Source: Bacteroidales bacterium Bact_22 (lineage in GTDB: Bacteria > Bacteroidota > Bacteroidia > Bacteroidales > F082). From it: a stretch of DNA of 45,064 nucleotides. The stretch covers positions 1 to 45,064 of the forward strand of contig LUZN01000057.1 of the NCBI GenBank assembly GCA_001603665.1, in the 5' to 3' direction. The position numbers were made by a program, and so were the translations under genes. Shown here piece after piece: positions 8,417 to 15,817 of this stretch; within the stretch, counting starts at the first letter, position 1, and each line of letters begins with the position of its first letter. The notes under the pieces were generated by a model that was not told where the DNA came from, searched no databases, and saw nothing but the letters and a program-made list of their open reading frames with translations.

Positions 8417-9295
8417 ATGGAAGCAACTGAGTTATTTAAGAAAGTCAGGAAGATCGAGATCAAGACACGCGGACTGACCAACCACATCTTTTCGGGTCAG
8501 TACCACAGCGCGTTCAAAGGTCGAGGCATGACCTTCAGCGAGGTGCGCGAATATCAGTATGGCGACGATATCCGCAACATCGACTGGAATGTCACGGCGC
8601 GATTCCATAAGCCTTTTGTCAAGGTTTTCGAGGAAGAGCGTGAGATGACGGTGATGCTGCTCATCGACGTGTCGGGCTCCAACGACTTCGGCTCCGTTGA
8701 TGCCACCAAGCGCGACATCACGGCGGAACTCGCGGCGGTGCTGGCGTTTTCGGCGATTCAGAACAACGATAAGGTGGGCGTGATATTCTTCAGCGACCAG
8801 ATCGAGAAGTTCATCCCGCCGAAGAAAGGCTCAAGCCACATCCTGCGTATCATCCGCGAGATTGTGACCTTCACGCCTCAACACAGAGGCACCGACATCG
8901 GCGAAGGCCTGAAGTTCCTGACGAGCGCCATCAAGAAACGCACCACAGCCTTCCTCATCTCCGACTTCGTGACAAACAAGCCATTCGAGCAGGAGATGCG
9001 GATCGCAGCGCGCAAACACGATCTTATCTCATTGAGAATCACCGACAAACGCGAGCTCATCATACCTAAGATAGGTCTGGTGAAGTTCCGCGACAACGAG
9101 ACTGACAAAGAGCTGTGGGTCGACACCTCGACCAGCACCTGGAACCAGGCATATCAGAAATATGTGCAGCATGCCACGACGGCCCTCAGCAAGACTTTTG
9201 CCAACAACGGCGTGGATAACACATTGATATACACCGACGAAGACTATGTCAAGCCTCTTATGCAACTTTTTAAAAGGAGAGAATCGAGAAGATGA
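8417..9295 (+). CDS. DUF58-domain protein with VWA-like fold
   Basis: A 292-residue protein carrying the DUF58 signature GDDIRNIDWNVTARFHKPFVK (split by the domain core) at about 49-69. A VWA-like metal site DVSGS at 84-88 follows. DUF58 proteins are regularly encoded next to MoxR ATPases and are thought to be their clients. No signal peptide or transmembrane helix is evident, unlike BatA and BatB. Its stop overlaps the start of the next gene as ATGA (9292-9295), so translation is coupled. Confidence 0.92.
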   Translation: MEATELFKKVRKIEIKTRGLTNHIFSGQYHSAFKGRGMTFSEVREYQYGDDIRNIDWNVTARFHKPFVKVFEEEREMTVMLLIDVSGSNDFGSVDATKRDITAELAAVLAFSAIQNNDKVGVIFFSDQIEKFIPPKKGSSHILRIIREIVTFTPQHRGTDIGEGLKFLTSAIKKRTTAFLISDFVTNKPFEQEMRIAARKHDLISLRITDKRELIIPKIGLVKFRDNETDKELWVDTSTSTWNQAYQKYVQHATTALSKTFANNGVDNTLIYTDEDYVKPLMQLFKRRESRR

Positions 9296-10266
9296 AGAAA
9301 CTTTGTTTCATATTGTTGTTCTGCATGATGTCGGCATTCAGCATCCGCTGTGACGCACAGGCCGTGTCGCTGAAAGGACGTATCAGCGTCGACACCATAC
9401 TAGTGGGACAACCTTTTGATTATCAGCTGTTGCTGACGGTTCCGAAAGACTACAACGTCGACTGGAAACGCTTCGGCGACACACTGAGTAAGTCGATCGA
9501 GATCATCAGAGAGGGCGAGCTGACAACCACACCTGTCGAAAACAGCGACAACGTGCTGATGAAGCAGCAACTCACCCTGACGACCTTTGATACCGGCTAC
9601 GTCTACGTACCGGAGATCGACATCTACTACAGCAAAAGCTTGCAGGACAGCGTGCGCTATAAGCTTCACACCATGGAGAAAGAGCTTTATGTGAAGACGG
9701 TAGCCGTCGACACCACACAGGCCTTCCTCCCTATCAACGGCGTGATCAAGCAATACATCACCGTAAAGGAAGCGCTGCCTTGGGCCGCGATAGTGATAGC
9801 AGTTATCGGAATACTTTATCTGATTTACTATCTGCAACAACACAGAAAAACCCAGCAACCTGTTGTGGTGGAAAAGAAAAAACCTACAGTTCCTGCCATC
9901 GTGACAGCCCGAGCCAAGCTAGCCGACATGAAGGACAACGAGCTGTGGAACTCATTGAAAGTCAAGGATTATTATACCGATTTGACCGACATCGCAAGAG
10001 AGTATCTTGAAGGTCAGTTTGAAATCGATGCCGTCGAGATGACGACCGACGAGATCATGAAAGAGGTAAACGCCTTGGATCTTCAAGATTTCGTGAAGAT
10101 GAAACTGCAAGACACGCTCATCACTGCCGATTTGGTGAAATTTGCGAAAGCCAACCCTTCGAAAGATGAGAACGAGCAGTCGTTTAAGGACATCAACCTC
10201 TTCGTCGAAGACAGCTACGCTTATTTCCAAGAGGAGAAAAAGAAGAAAGAGGAGGAAAATAAATGA
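9292..10266 (+). CDS. Uncharacterised Bat-operon membrane protein
   Basis: A 324-residue protein with a signal peptide (about 1-23, ending CDAQ). A periplasmic beta-rich domain (about 24-160) resembles the N-terminal repeats of BatD-type proteins. A single membrane helix covers about 163-180, and a cytoplasmic tail contains a helical segment around WNSLKVKDYYTDLTDIAREYL (broken across 218-238) and ends in a Lys/Glu-rich stretch. The position between DUF58 and batA is normal for Bacteroidetes Bat loci; it may belong to the DUF4381-like group. It overlaps both neighbours by 4 nt (ATGA), so it is likely made in step with them. I do not know its function. Confidence 0.85.
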   Translation: MKKLCFILLFCMMSAFSIRCDAQAVSLKGRISVDTILVGQPFDYQLLLTVPKDYNVDWKRFGDTLSKSIEIIREGELTTTPVENSDNVLMKQQLTLTTFDTGYVYVPEIDIYYSKSLQDSVRYKLHTMEKELYVKTVAVDTTQAFLPINGVIKQYITVKEALPWAAIVIAVIGILYLIYYLQQHRKTQQPVVVEKKKPTVPAIVTARAKLADMKDNELWNSLKVKDYYTDLTDIAREYLEGQFEIDAVEMTTDEIMKEVNALDLQDFVKMKLQDTLITADLVKFAKANPSKDENEQSFKDINLFVEDSYAYFQEEKKKKEEENK

Positions 10267-11261
10267 GTTCGATAGAATTTGCATCGTCATACTTTCTTTA
10301 TGGATTGATAATCATTCCATTGCTGATAGTATGGTATATCTTCCTCGGAAGGAAACATCAGGCTTACGTGAAGTTCAGCGACACAGGCTTCTTCAAGGGA
10401 ATGCCGAAAAGCTGGCGCATCTACGCCCGGCACATACTTTTTGTCATCGACATATGCGCTTTAGCATTGTTAATCATAGCGTTAGCGCGTCCGCAGAGCA
10501 GCTCGAAGAACCAGAAGATCAACGTCGAAGGCATCGACATAGTGCTGACTATCGACTTGTCGAGCAGTATGCTTGCCCAAGACCTCAAGCCCGACCGTCT
10601 GGAAGCCGCCAAGAGCATCAGCGCCGACTTCGTGAAAGGCCGTCCTGAAGACAGGATGGGACTGGTGGTCTTTGCCAGTGAGACTTTCACGCAAGTGCCT
10701 TTAACCACTGACCATGGCATGCTTCTGAACATGATGAAGGACCTCAAGTGCGGCATGCTCGAAGACGGCACCGCCATTGGCGATGGTCTGGCATCCTCGG
10801 TGAGCCGACTGAAAGACAGCGAAGCCGTCTCTAAGGTGGTGATTTTGCTCACCGATGGTGACAACAACGCGGGCTCCATCGACCCGGCCACAGCGGCCGA
10901 GATGGCCAAGCTTTTCGGCGTCAGGGTGTACACCATAGGCGTCGGAACACGAGGCACAGCGCCATATCCCGTGCAGACACCGTTTGGCGGAATACAGTAC
11001 CAGCAGATACAGGTCACCATCAACGAACCGTTGCTACAGCAGATTGCCGATGAGACAGGCGGAAAATACTACCGCGCCACGTCGAACGAGAAGTTGGAGC
11101 AGATCTACGAAGAAATCGACCAGCTGGAGCGCTCGAAGATCGAAATCAACGAATTCACGCGCATACACGAGGAGTTCCTGCCGTTCGTTTTGATGGGTCT
11201 GGCCTTGTTATTGCTTGGATTTATATTGAAAAACACTATTTTTAAAACATTAACGGATTAA
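10263..11261 (+). CDS. batA: BatA, membrane-anchored VWA-domain protein
   Basis: A 332-residue inner-membrane protein with two N-terminal membrane helices (about 12-28 and 57-75) and a VWA domain (about 92-285). A third helix lies at about 308-328. The metal-ion-dependent adhesion site is intact: DLSSS at 98-102, a Thr in the second loop and LTDGDNN in the third. Bat proteins were first linked to aerotolerance in Bacteroides fragilis; the molecular job is still unclear. It overlaps the previous gene by 4 nt, and batB follows after 3 nt. Confidence 0.93.
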   Translation: MSSIEFASSYFLYGLIIIPLLIVWYIFLGRKHQAYVKFSDTGFFKGMPKSWRIYARHILFVIDICALALLIIALARPQSSSKNQKINVEGIDIVLTIDLSSSMLAQDLKPDRLEAAKSISADFVKGRPEDRMGLVVFASETFTQVPLTTDHGMLLNMMKDLKCGMLEDGTAIGDGLASSVSRLKDSEAVSKVVILLTDGDNNAGSIDPATAAEMAKLFGVRVYTIGVGTRGTAPYPVQTPFGGIQYQQIQVTINEPLLQQIADETGGKYYRATSNEKLEQIYEEIDQLERSKIEINEFTRIHEEFLPFVLMGLALLLLGFILKNTIFKTLTD

Positions 11262-11264
11262 ACA

Positions 11265-12329
11265 ATGGATAGCAACATCATAAGATTTGAAAATCCTCAG
11301 TATCTGTACTGGTTGCTGGTGATTCCGGTGCTGGTGGCGATCTATGTTCTGATTCGTTTGTGGAACAAGAGACAGTTTGAACGTTTTGCCAGCGTCAAGC
11401 TGAGGAGTTTCCTCGTCCCGATGTTCTCGTCGGCGCGGGCTAACACCAAGTTTGTACTTTTCAACCTGATCACAGCTTTATTAATTATAGGTGCGGCAAA
11501 CCTGCAGTCGGGCTCGAAGATGGAGAAGGTGAAACGTGAAGGCATCGACATCTTTTTATGCGTCGACATCTCGAACTCAATGCTTGCCGAAGACATCGCC
11601 CCTAACCGTCTGGAACGCTCGAAACAGGCTATCTACAAGCTCATCTCGAAGCTAGGCGGCGACAGGATCGGCGTGGTGGTCTTTGCCGGCAACGCCTACG
11701 TGCAGCTGCCTATCACCACCGACTATTCGGCCGCTAAGATGTTCCTCTCGACCGTCAACCCGAACCTCATCCCTGCTCAGGGAACCGAGATCGGAAGAGC
11801 TATCGAATTGGCTATCAAGAGCTTTGGCGAGGATGAGCACAACAAAGCCATAGTCATCATCTCCGACGGTGAAGATCACGAGAACGGCGATGCGGTGAAG
11901 GCTGCGCAGGAAGCAGCGAAGCGCGGCATCAAGATCTATACCATCGGCATGGGATTGGACAGCGGCGCCCCTATCCCGGTGTACAACAAATACGGGAAAA
12001 ACATAGGATACAAAAAGGATAAGGAAGGCAACACCATCATCACCAAGCTCGACGACAACATCTTGAGGCAGATTGCCGAGATTGGCGACGGACTCTACGT
12101 GAGGGCGAGCAACTCAAACGTGGGATTGGACAAGATCTACGAGGATATCAACAAGACAGAGAAGTCGGAAATCGAGGCAAACGTATTTACCGACTACGAC
12201 GACCAGTTCCAGTGGTTTGTGGGCGCCGCGATAGTTTTACTTATCATCGAGATTTTGCTTTCTTCAGGAAAGAGAAAATGGGAATCGAAATTTAAATTCT
12301 TTGAGCCGAAAAATGAAAACAATATTTAA
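11265..12329 (+). CDS. batB: BatB, membrane-anchored VWA-domain protein
   Basis: A paralogue of BatA, 354 residues, with the same plan: helices at about 13-30 and 62-79, then a VWA domain and a C-terminal helix at about 308-326. The metal site reads DISNS at 101-105 and the third loop SDGEDHENG. The pair is thought to form membrane VWA complexes serviced by MoxR. The coding end overlaps batC by 17 nt if batC starts at its first ATG. Confidence 0.93.
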   Translation: MDSNIIRFENPQYLYWLLVIPVLVAIYVLIRLWNKRQFERFASVKLRSFLVPMFSSARANTKFVLFNLITALLIIGAANLQSGSKMEKVKREGIDIFLCVDISNSMLAEDIAPNRLERSKQAIYKLISKLGGDRIGVVVFAGNAYVQLPITTDYSAAKMFLSTVNPNLIPAQGTEIGRAIELAIKSFGEDEHNKAIVIISDGEDHENGDAVKAAQEAAKRGIKIYTIGMGLDSGAPIPVYNKYGKNIGYKKDKEGNTIITKLDDNILRQIAEIGDGLYVRASNSNVGLDKIYEDINKTEKSEIEANVFTDYDDQFQWFVGAAIVLLIIEILLSSGKRKWESKFKFFEPKNENNI

Positions 12330-13053
12330 AATAGGGTTATCACTGCTGTTTTTGTTTACCTTCGTGGCATCAAACGCTCAGACCAAAGAGCGACTGATAC
12401 GCATGGGTAACAGAAACTATAAGGGAGAGAATTATTTTGAAGCGGAGAAGGATTACAAAGCTTCGCTTGAAAAGAAATATAACTACAAAGCTCTGTTTAA
12501 CCTCGGTGACGCTTATTATCAGCAGAAAAACTACGAGGAAGCGTCGAAGAGTTTCCAGGAAATCATCGACAGAAATGTGCCCGACGACGTGCAAGCCGAC
12601 GCTTACTACAACCTCGGCAACTGCCAGATGGAACAGCAGAAATACGCCGAAGCCTTTGATTCATATAAGAATTGTCTGAAGATGAATCCTAACGACGAGG
12701 ATGCGAGATACAACCTCGAGTATGCCCGTCAGAAGCTGATGCAGCAGCAACAACAGCAACAACAGCAGCAAAACGAGGATAAGAAAGACAATCAGGATAA
12801 TAAAGACCAGCAGCAGCGTAAGCAGGAGCAGGAGGAACAGCAGCAACAGCAGGAAGAGCAGCAGCAGAATCAAGAGGAGCAGCAAGACCAGCAGCAACAA
12901 CAACAGCAACAACAGCAGGAACAGAAGATGTCGAAAGAAGATGCCGAGCGAATGCTGCAAGCCCTTGAGAATCAAGAGAAAGAGACTATGGATAAGATGA
13001 ATGAGGCGAAGGCAATGAAGATGCAGAAACGTAGAATTCAGAAAGATTGGTAG
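12313..13053 (+). CDS. batC: BatC, TPR protein with glutamine-rich tail
   Basis: A 246-residue periplasmic protein with a signal peptide (about 1-23, ending SNAQ) and about three TPR repeats (about 25-135). A low-complexity Gln/Glu/Lys tract follows at about 144-205, then a short charged C-terminus ending QKDW. The TPRs probably bind other Bat proteins. The ATG at 12313 starts a clean signal peptide; the open frame also extends to a TTG at 12301. The Gln tract holds 38 Gln in 61 residues, encoded by mixed CAG and CAA. A long Leu-rich frame on the other strand is only its mirror image. Confidence 0.9.
   Translation: MKTIFKIGLSLLFLFTFVASNAQTKERLIRMGNRNYKGENYFEAEKDYKASLEKKYNYKALFNLGDAYYQQKNYEEASKSFQEIIDRNVPDDVQADAYYNLGNCQMEQQKYAEAFDSYKNCLKMNPNDEDARYNLEYARQKLMQQQQQQQQQQNEDKKDNQDNKDQQQRKQEQEEQQQQQEEQQQNQEEQQDQQQQQQQQQQEQKMSKEDAERMLQALENQEKETMDKMNEAKAMKMQKRRIQKDW
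12742..12924 (+). repeat. CAG/CAA-rich low-complexity tract in batC
   Basis: This is the coding repeat for the BatC glutamine tract. CAG and CAA codons are mixed and broken by GAG, GAC, AAC and AAG codons, so pure runs are short. In-frame length changes between strains are plausible. Confidence 0.85.
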
Positions 13054-13058
13054 AATCT

Positions 13059-13081
13059 AGTTTAAAGTTTAAAGTTTAGAG
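13059..13081. repeat. GTTTAAA tandem repeat between batC and batD
   Basis: Two full copies and a partial copy of GTTTAAA lie just after the batC stop and before the batD ATG at 13088. It is the only gap of more than 10 nt inside the Bat operon. A related repeat precedes rdgB (19988-20003) and pyrH. Confidence 0.75.
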
Positions 13082-13087
13082 ATATAA

Positions 13088-14896
13088 ATGAAGAAGTTTG
13101 GTGTATTAGTAGTGTTATTGATGACATTATTCCCGCTGATGGCGCAGGATGAGGTCAGTTTTAAGGTGATTTGCAAGAAGCAGGTCGTCGTGGGCGAGCA
13201 GTTTCAGGTGTCGTACGAGTTAAGTGGCGACGGCAAGAACTTCGAGGCCCCGAATTTCGTCAACTTCGAAATCATCAGCGGTCCATTCCATTCGACAAGT
13301 TCGAGCATACAGATCATCAACGGCTCGGCTTCGAAGACCACTACCCTCACCTATTCGTATTACCTGAGGGCGCTGAAGGAAGGCGAATTCACCATCCCGG
13401 CAGCCACAATCACCGTCAACAAGAAAAAGGTGAAAAGCACGACCACCACAGTAACTGTGAGCAAGAGCAGCAATGTGGCTTCGGGAGGCTCAGGTTCGGC
13501 TAGCGTTGGCGACGAGGTGTTTCTTGAGGCTACACCAAACAAGAAGACCGCTTACCTCGGTGAGCAAATCATGCTGACATACAAGATTTACTATAACATC
13601 CCGATTTCCAACCTGTCGATTTCGAAGGCTCCGTCATATTCGGGCTTCTGGACCAAGGACGTGACCGACAACAACGGCGTTTTACAGCAGTCGTCGATAG
13701 TGAAAAACGGTCAGCAATACCATGTGGCGACGATACAGGAAATCGTGCTGATACCACAAAAAGCCGGCACTCTCACCATCGACCCGCTCGACATCACCTG
13801 CGTGGCACAGATCAGGACCGAGCGCCAGCGTCAGCAGGGTTACGACCCGTTTGAGAACTTCTTCGGCGACGTGATGGGAACATCGTACACCAACGTGAAG
13901 AAAGACATGAAGTCGCAGCCCATCGACATCGAGGTCAAAGCGTTGCCAACGTCCGAAAAACCTGCCAGTTTCACAGGTGCTGTCGGACAGTTTACATTCT
14001 CTTCGAGAATCGACAAGACCGAGATGAAGTCGAACGACGCCTTCACCATCACCTACACCGTTTCAGGTAAGGGTAACATCGACTTGCTGGACATCCCAAG
14101 ACCTGTCTTCCCGCCCGATTTCGAGGTTTACGACCCGAAAATCACTACAAACGCGAAGAACAATTCATATGGAATAAGTGGAACCAAGACCGCGGAATAT
14201 GTTGTGATTCCTAGGGTTTCGGGCGACTTTACCATTAATCCGATGGAGTTCTCTTATTTCGACCCTGCGAAGAGCAAATACACCACTTTGACATCCGACG
14301 GCTATGAGCTCCATGTAGAGAGAAGCGCCAACGAAGGCAGCACAGGCATAATCTATGCCGGCGGACAGGAGGCCATCAAGGTGGTGGGCAACGACATCAC
14401 GCACATCAAGGCCATCGCCGACCTCCACCGAAGCGGCATGCTGCTGTTTGCATCGCCGTTATATTTCATCATTTTAGCGGCGATGATAGCACTTTTCGCC
14501 ATCGCGATGATTTTGCACAAGAAAATCAATAAATTCAACCAAAATCAGGTGCTGGTGAGAAACAGAAAGGCGACGAAGATAGCCAAAAAACGACTGAAAA
14601 ACGCATACAGTTACCTGAAGATAAAAGATCAAAATCATTTCTACGAGGAGTTGTCGCAGGCCCTATGGGGCTACATTTCCGACAAGCTCAACATCTCGCG
14701 TTCGCAGCTCTCGATGGACACCGTCAGGGAGATGATGAGCAGCAAGAATGTGCCCGAAGACATTGTAAATCAATTCATTGACCTGCTCAACAGCTGTGAG
14801 TTTGCGCGTTTCGCCCCAGGCGATCCTGATAAGAAAATGGATGATTTGTATCAGAAAGGCATTGAAGTTATAACTAAAGCAGAAAAGAATTTGTAA
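13088..14896 (+). CDS. batD: BatD, large periplasmic Bat protein
   Basis: A 602-residue protein with a signal peptide (about 1-19, ending LMAQ) and repeated beta-sandwich domains across about 25-430. A single membrane helix lies at about 455-477, with a helical cytoplasmic tail (about 480-602). This matches the BatD/oxygen-tolerance family (DUF11-like repeats plus helix). It is separated from batC by 34 nt that contain a TTTAAAG repeat, and batE begins 1 nt after its stop. Its partners are presumably BatA and BatB in the membrane. Confidence 0.92.
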   Translation: MKKFGVLVVLLMTLFPLMAQDEVSFKVICKKQVVVGEQFQVSYELSGDGKNFEAPNFVNFEIISGPFHSTSSSIQIINGSASKTTTLTYSYYLRALKEGEFTIPAATITVNKKKVKSTTTTVTVSKSSNVASGGSGSASVGDEVFLEATPNKKTAYLGEQIMLTYKIYYNIPISNLSISKAPSYSGFWTKDVTDNNGVLQQSSIVKNGQQYHVATIQEIVLIPQKAGTLTIDPLDITCVAQIRTERQRQQGYDPFENFFGDVMGTSYTNVKKDMKSQPIDIEVKALPTSEKPASFTGAVGQFTFSSRIDKTEMKSNDAFTITYTVSGKGNIDLLDIPRPVFPPDFEVYDPKITTNAKNNSYGISGTKTAEYVVIPRVSGDFTINPMEFSYFDPAKSKYTTLTSDGYELHVERSANEGSTGIIYAGGQEAIKVVGNDITHIKAIADLHRSGMLLFASPLYFIILAAMIALFAIAMILHKKINKFNQNQVLVRNRKATKIAKKRLKNAYSYLKIKDQNHFYEELSQALWGYISDKLNISRSQLSMDTVREMMSSKNVPEDIVNQFIDLLNSCEFARFAPGDPDKKMDDLYQKGIEVITKAEKNL

Positions 14897-14897
14897 G

Positions 14898-15656
14898 ATG
14901 AAAAGGATATATTTTTTAATAGTTTTGATGGTTTCGGCTGTTGGTTTGAAGGCACAAGTATTTCAGAATCAAGAGTTTATGAAAGCCAATTTCTATTATA
15001 ATGAGAGTAAATACGACACCGCTCTGGTGATATACGAAGGCATCTTGAAGGACGGTTTTGTCTCGGCACCTTTATTATATAACATCGGTAACACTTACTT
15101 CAAAATGAGGAATTATCCGATGGCCATCCTCAACTACGAAAAGGCTTTGAAACTCGACCCTACCGACGAGGACATCAGGCAGAATCTGGTCATTGCCAAC
15201 GCGCTCGTCACCGATAAGATCGAGCCGTTGCCGGTTTTCTTTGTCACCAAATGGTGGCGCAACCTCGGAAACATGCTCACTGCCAACAGCTGGGCTACAG
15301 TCACGCTGGTGATTTTAGGCATCTTTTTATTGCTGTTGTATCTGTATCTCACGGCCCGCACTTCGGGAGGCAAAAAAGCCACGTTTTTCTTAGGAATCAT
15401 TATGATTTTGCTGTTGATATGCAGCGGCATCATCGCTTTCCAGAAATATCAATATCTCAACGAGCGAAACGAGGCTATCATCATGAAGCCGACTATCACT
15501 GTAAAAAGTTCACCTTCGTCAACCGGTGTCGACCTGTTTGTGCTGCATGAAGGCACAAAAGTAACCATTCTCGACAAGGACGGCGATTGGGATAAAATAA
15601 AGATTGCCGACGGAAGTGTCGGCTGGCTCCCTTCTTCTTCATCCATAAAGTATTGA
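14898..15656 (+). CDS. batE: BatE, TPR and SH3-like membrane protein
   Basis: A 252-residue protein and the last gene of the Bat operon. It has a signal sequence (about 1-19) and two TPR repeats (about 28-100, with YNIGNTYFKMRNYPMAILNYEKALKLDP split over 58-85). Two membrane helices follow at about 131-151 and 161-181, then a C-terminal bacterial SH3-like domain (about 195-250, with LHEGTKVTILDKDGDWDKIK in the core). It starts 1 nt after the batD stop. No strong terminator follows; an inverted repeat at 15686-15733 may serve. Confidence 0.9.
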   Translation: MKRIYFLIVLMVSAVGLKAQVFQNQEFMKANFYYNESKYDTALVIYEGILKDGFVSAPLLYNIGNTYFKMRNYPMAILNYEKALKLDPTDEDIRQNLVIANALVTDKIEPLPVFFVTKWWRNLGNMLTANSWATVTLVILGIFLLLLYLYLTARTSGGKKATFFLGIIMILLLICSGIIAFQKYQYLNERNEAIIMKPTITVKSSPSSTGVDLFVLHEGTKVTILDKDGDWDKIKIADGSVGWLPSSSSIKY

Positions 15657-15685
15657 TTTATCGCACTTTAGGCATTTAAAATAAC

Positions 15686-15733
15686 TATTTTAGGATTTTG
15701 GGAGAAAAAATATTAAATTTTTTTCCTAAAATA
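15686..15733. repeat. Inverted repeat between batE and the T9SS propeller gene
   Basis: TATTTTAGGA (15686-15695) and its exact reverse complement TCCTAAAATA (15724-15733) flank 28 nt that include complementary A6 and T7 runs. The right arm ends one base before the -33 TTTG of the next promoter. It could be an operator for the surface-protein gene, or a weak end signal for the Bat operon. It is AT-rich, so folding is uncertain. Confidence 0.5.
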
Positions 15734-15765
15734 TTTGTGTGGTTCAAAAAAATGTTGTATTTTTG
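15734..15765 (+). promoter_or_regulatory. Promoter of the T9SS propeller gene (TTTG-N20-TATTTTTG)
   Basis: TTTG at 15734-15737 and TATTTTTG at 15758-15765 are spaced by 20 nt, matching the Bacteroidetes consensus. Transcription should start near 15772, about 46 nt before the signal-peptide ATG at 15818. Confidence 0.8.
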
Positions 15766-15817
15766 AACCCTAAAAATAGTGCATATTAAATTTGAATTAA
15801 TGTCTAAATTACGTGAT

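Noticed and set aside
12742-12924. A possible CRISPR or tandem repeat array
   Set aside because: Units are irregular, without spacers of constant length, and code in frame for glutamine in BatC.
12661-12975. A Leu-rich, apparently membrane-spanning frame opposite batC
   Set aside because: CAG/CAA repeats read on the other strand as CTG/TTG give poly-Leu; it is an artefact of the Gln tract.
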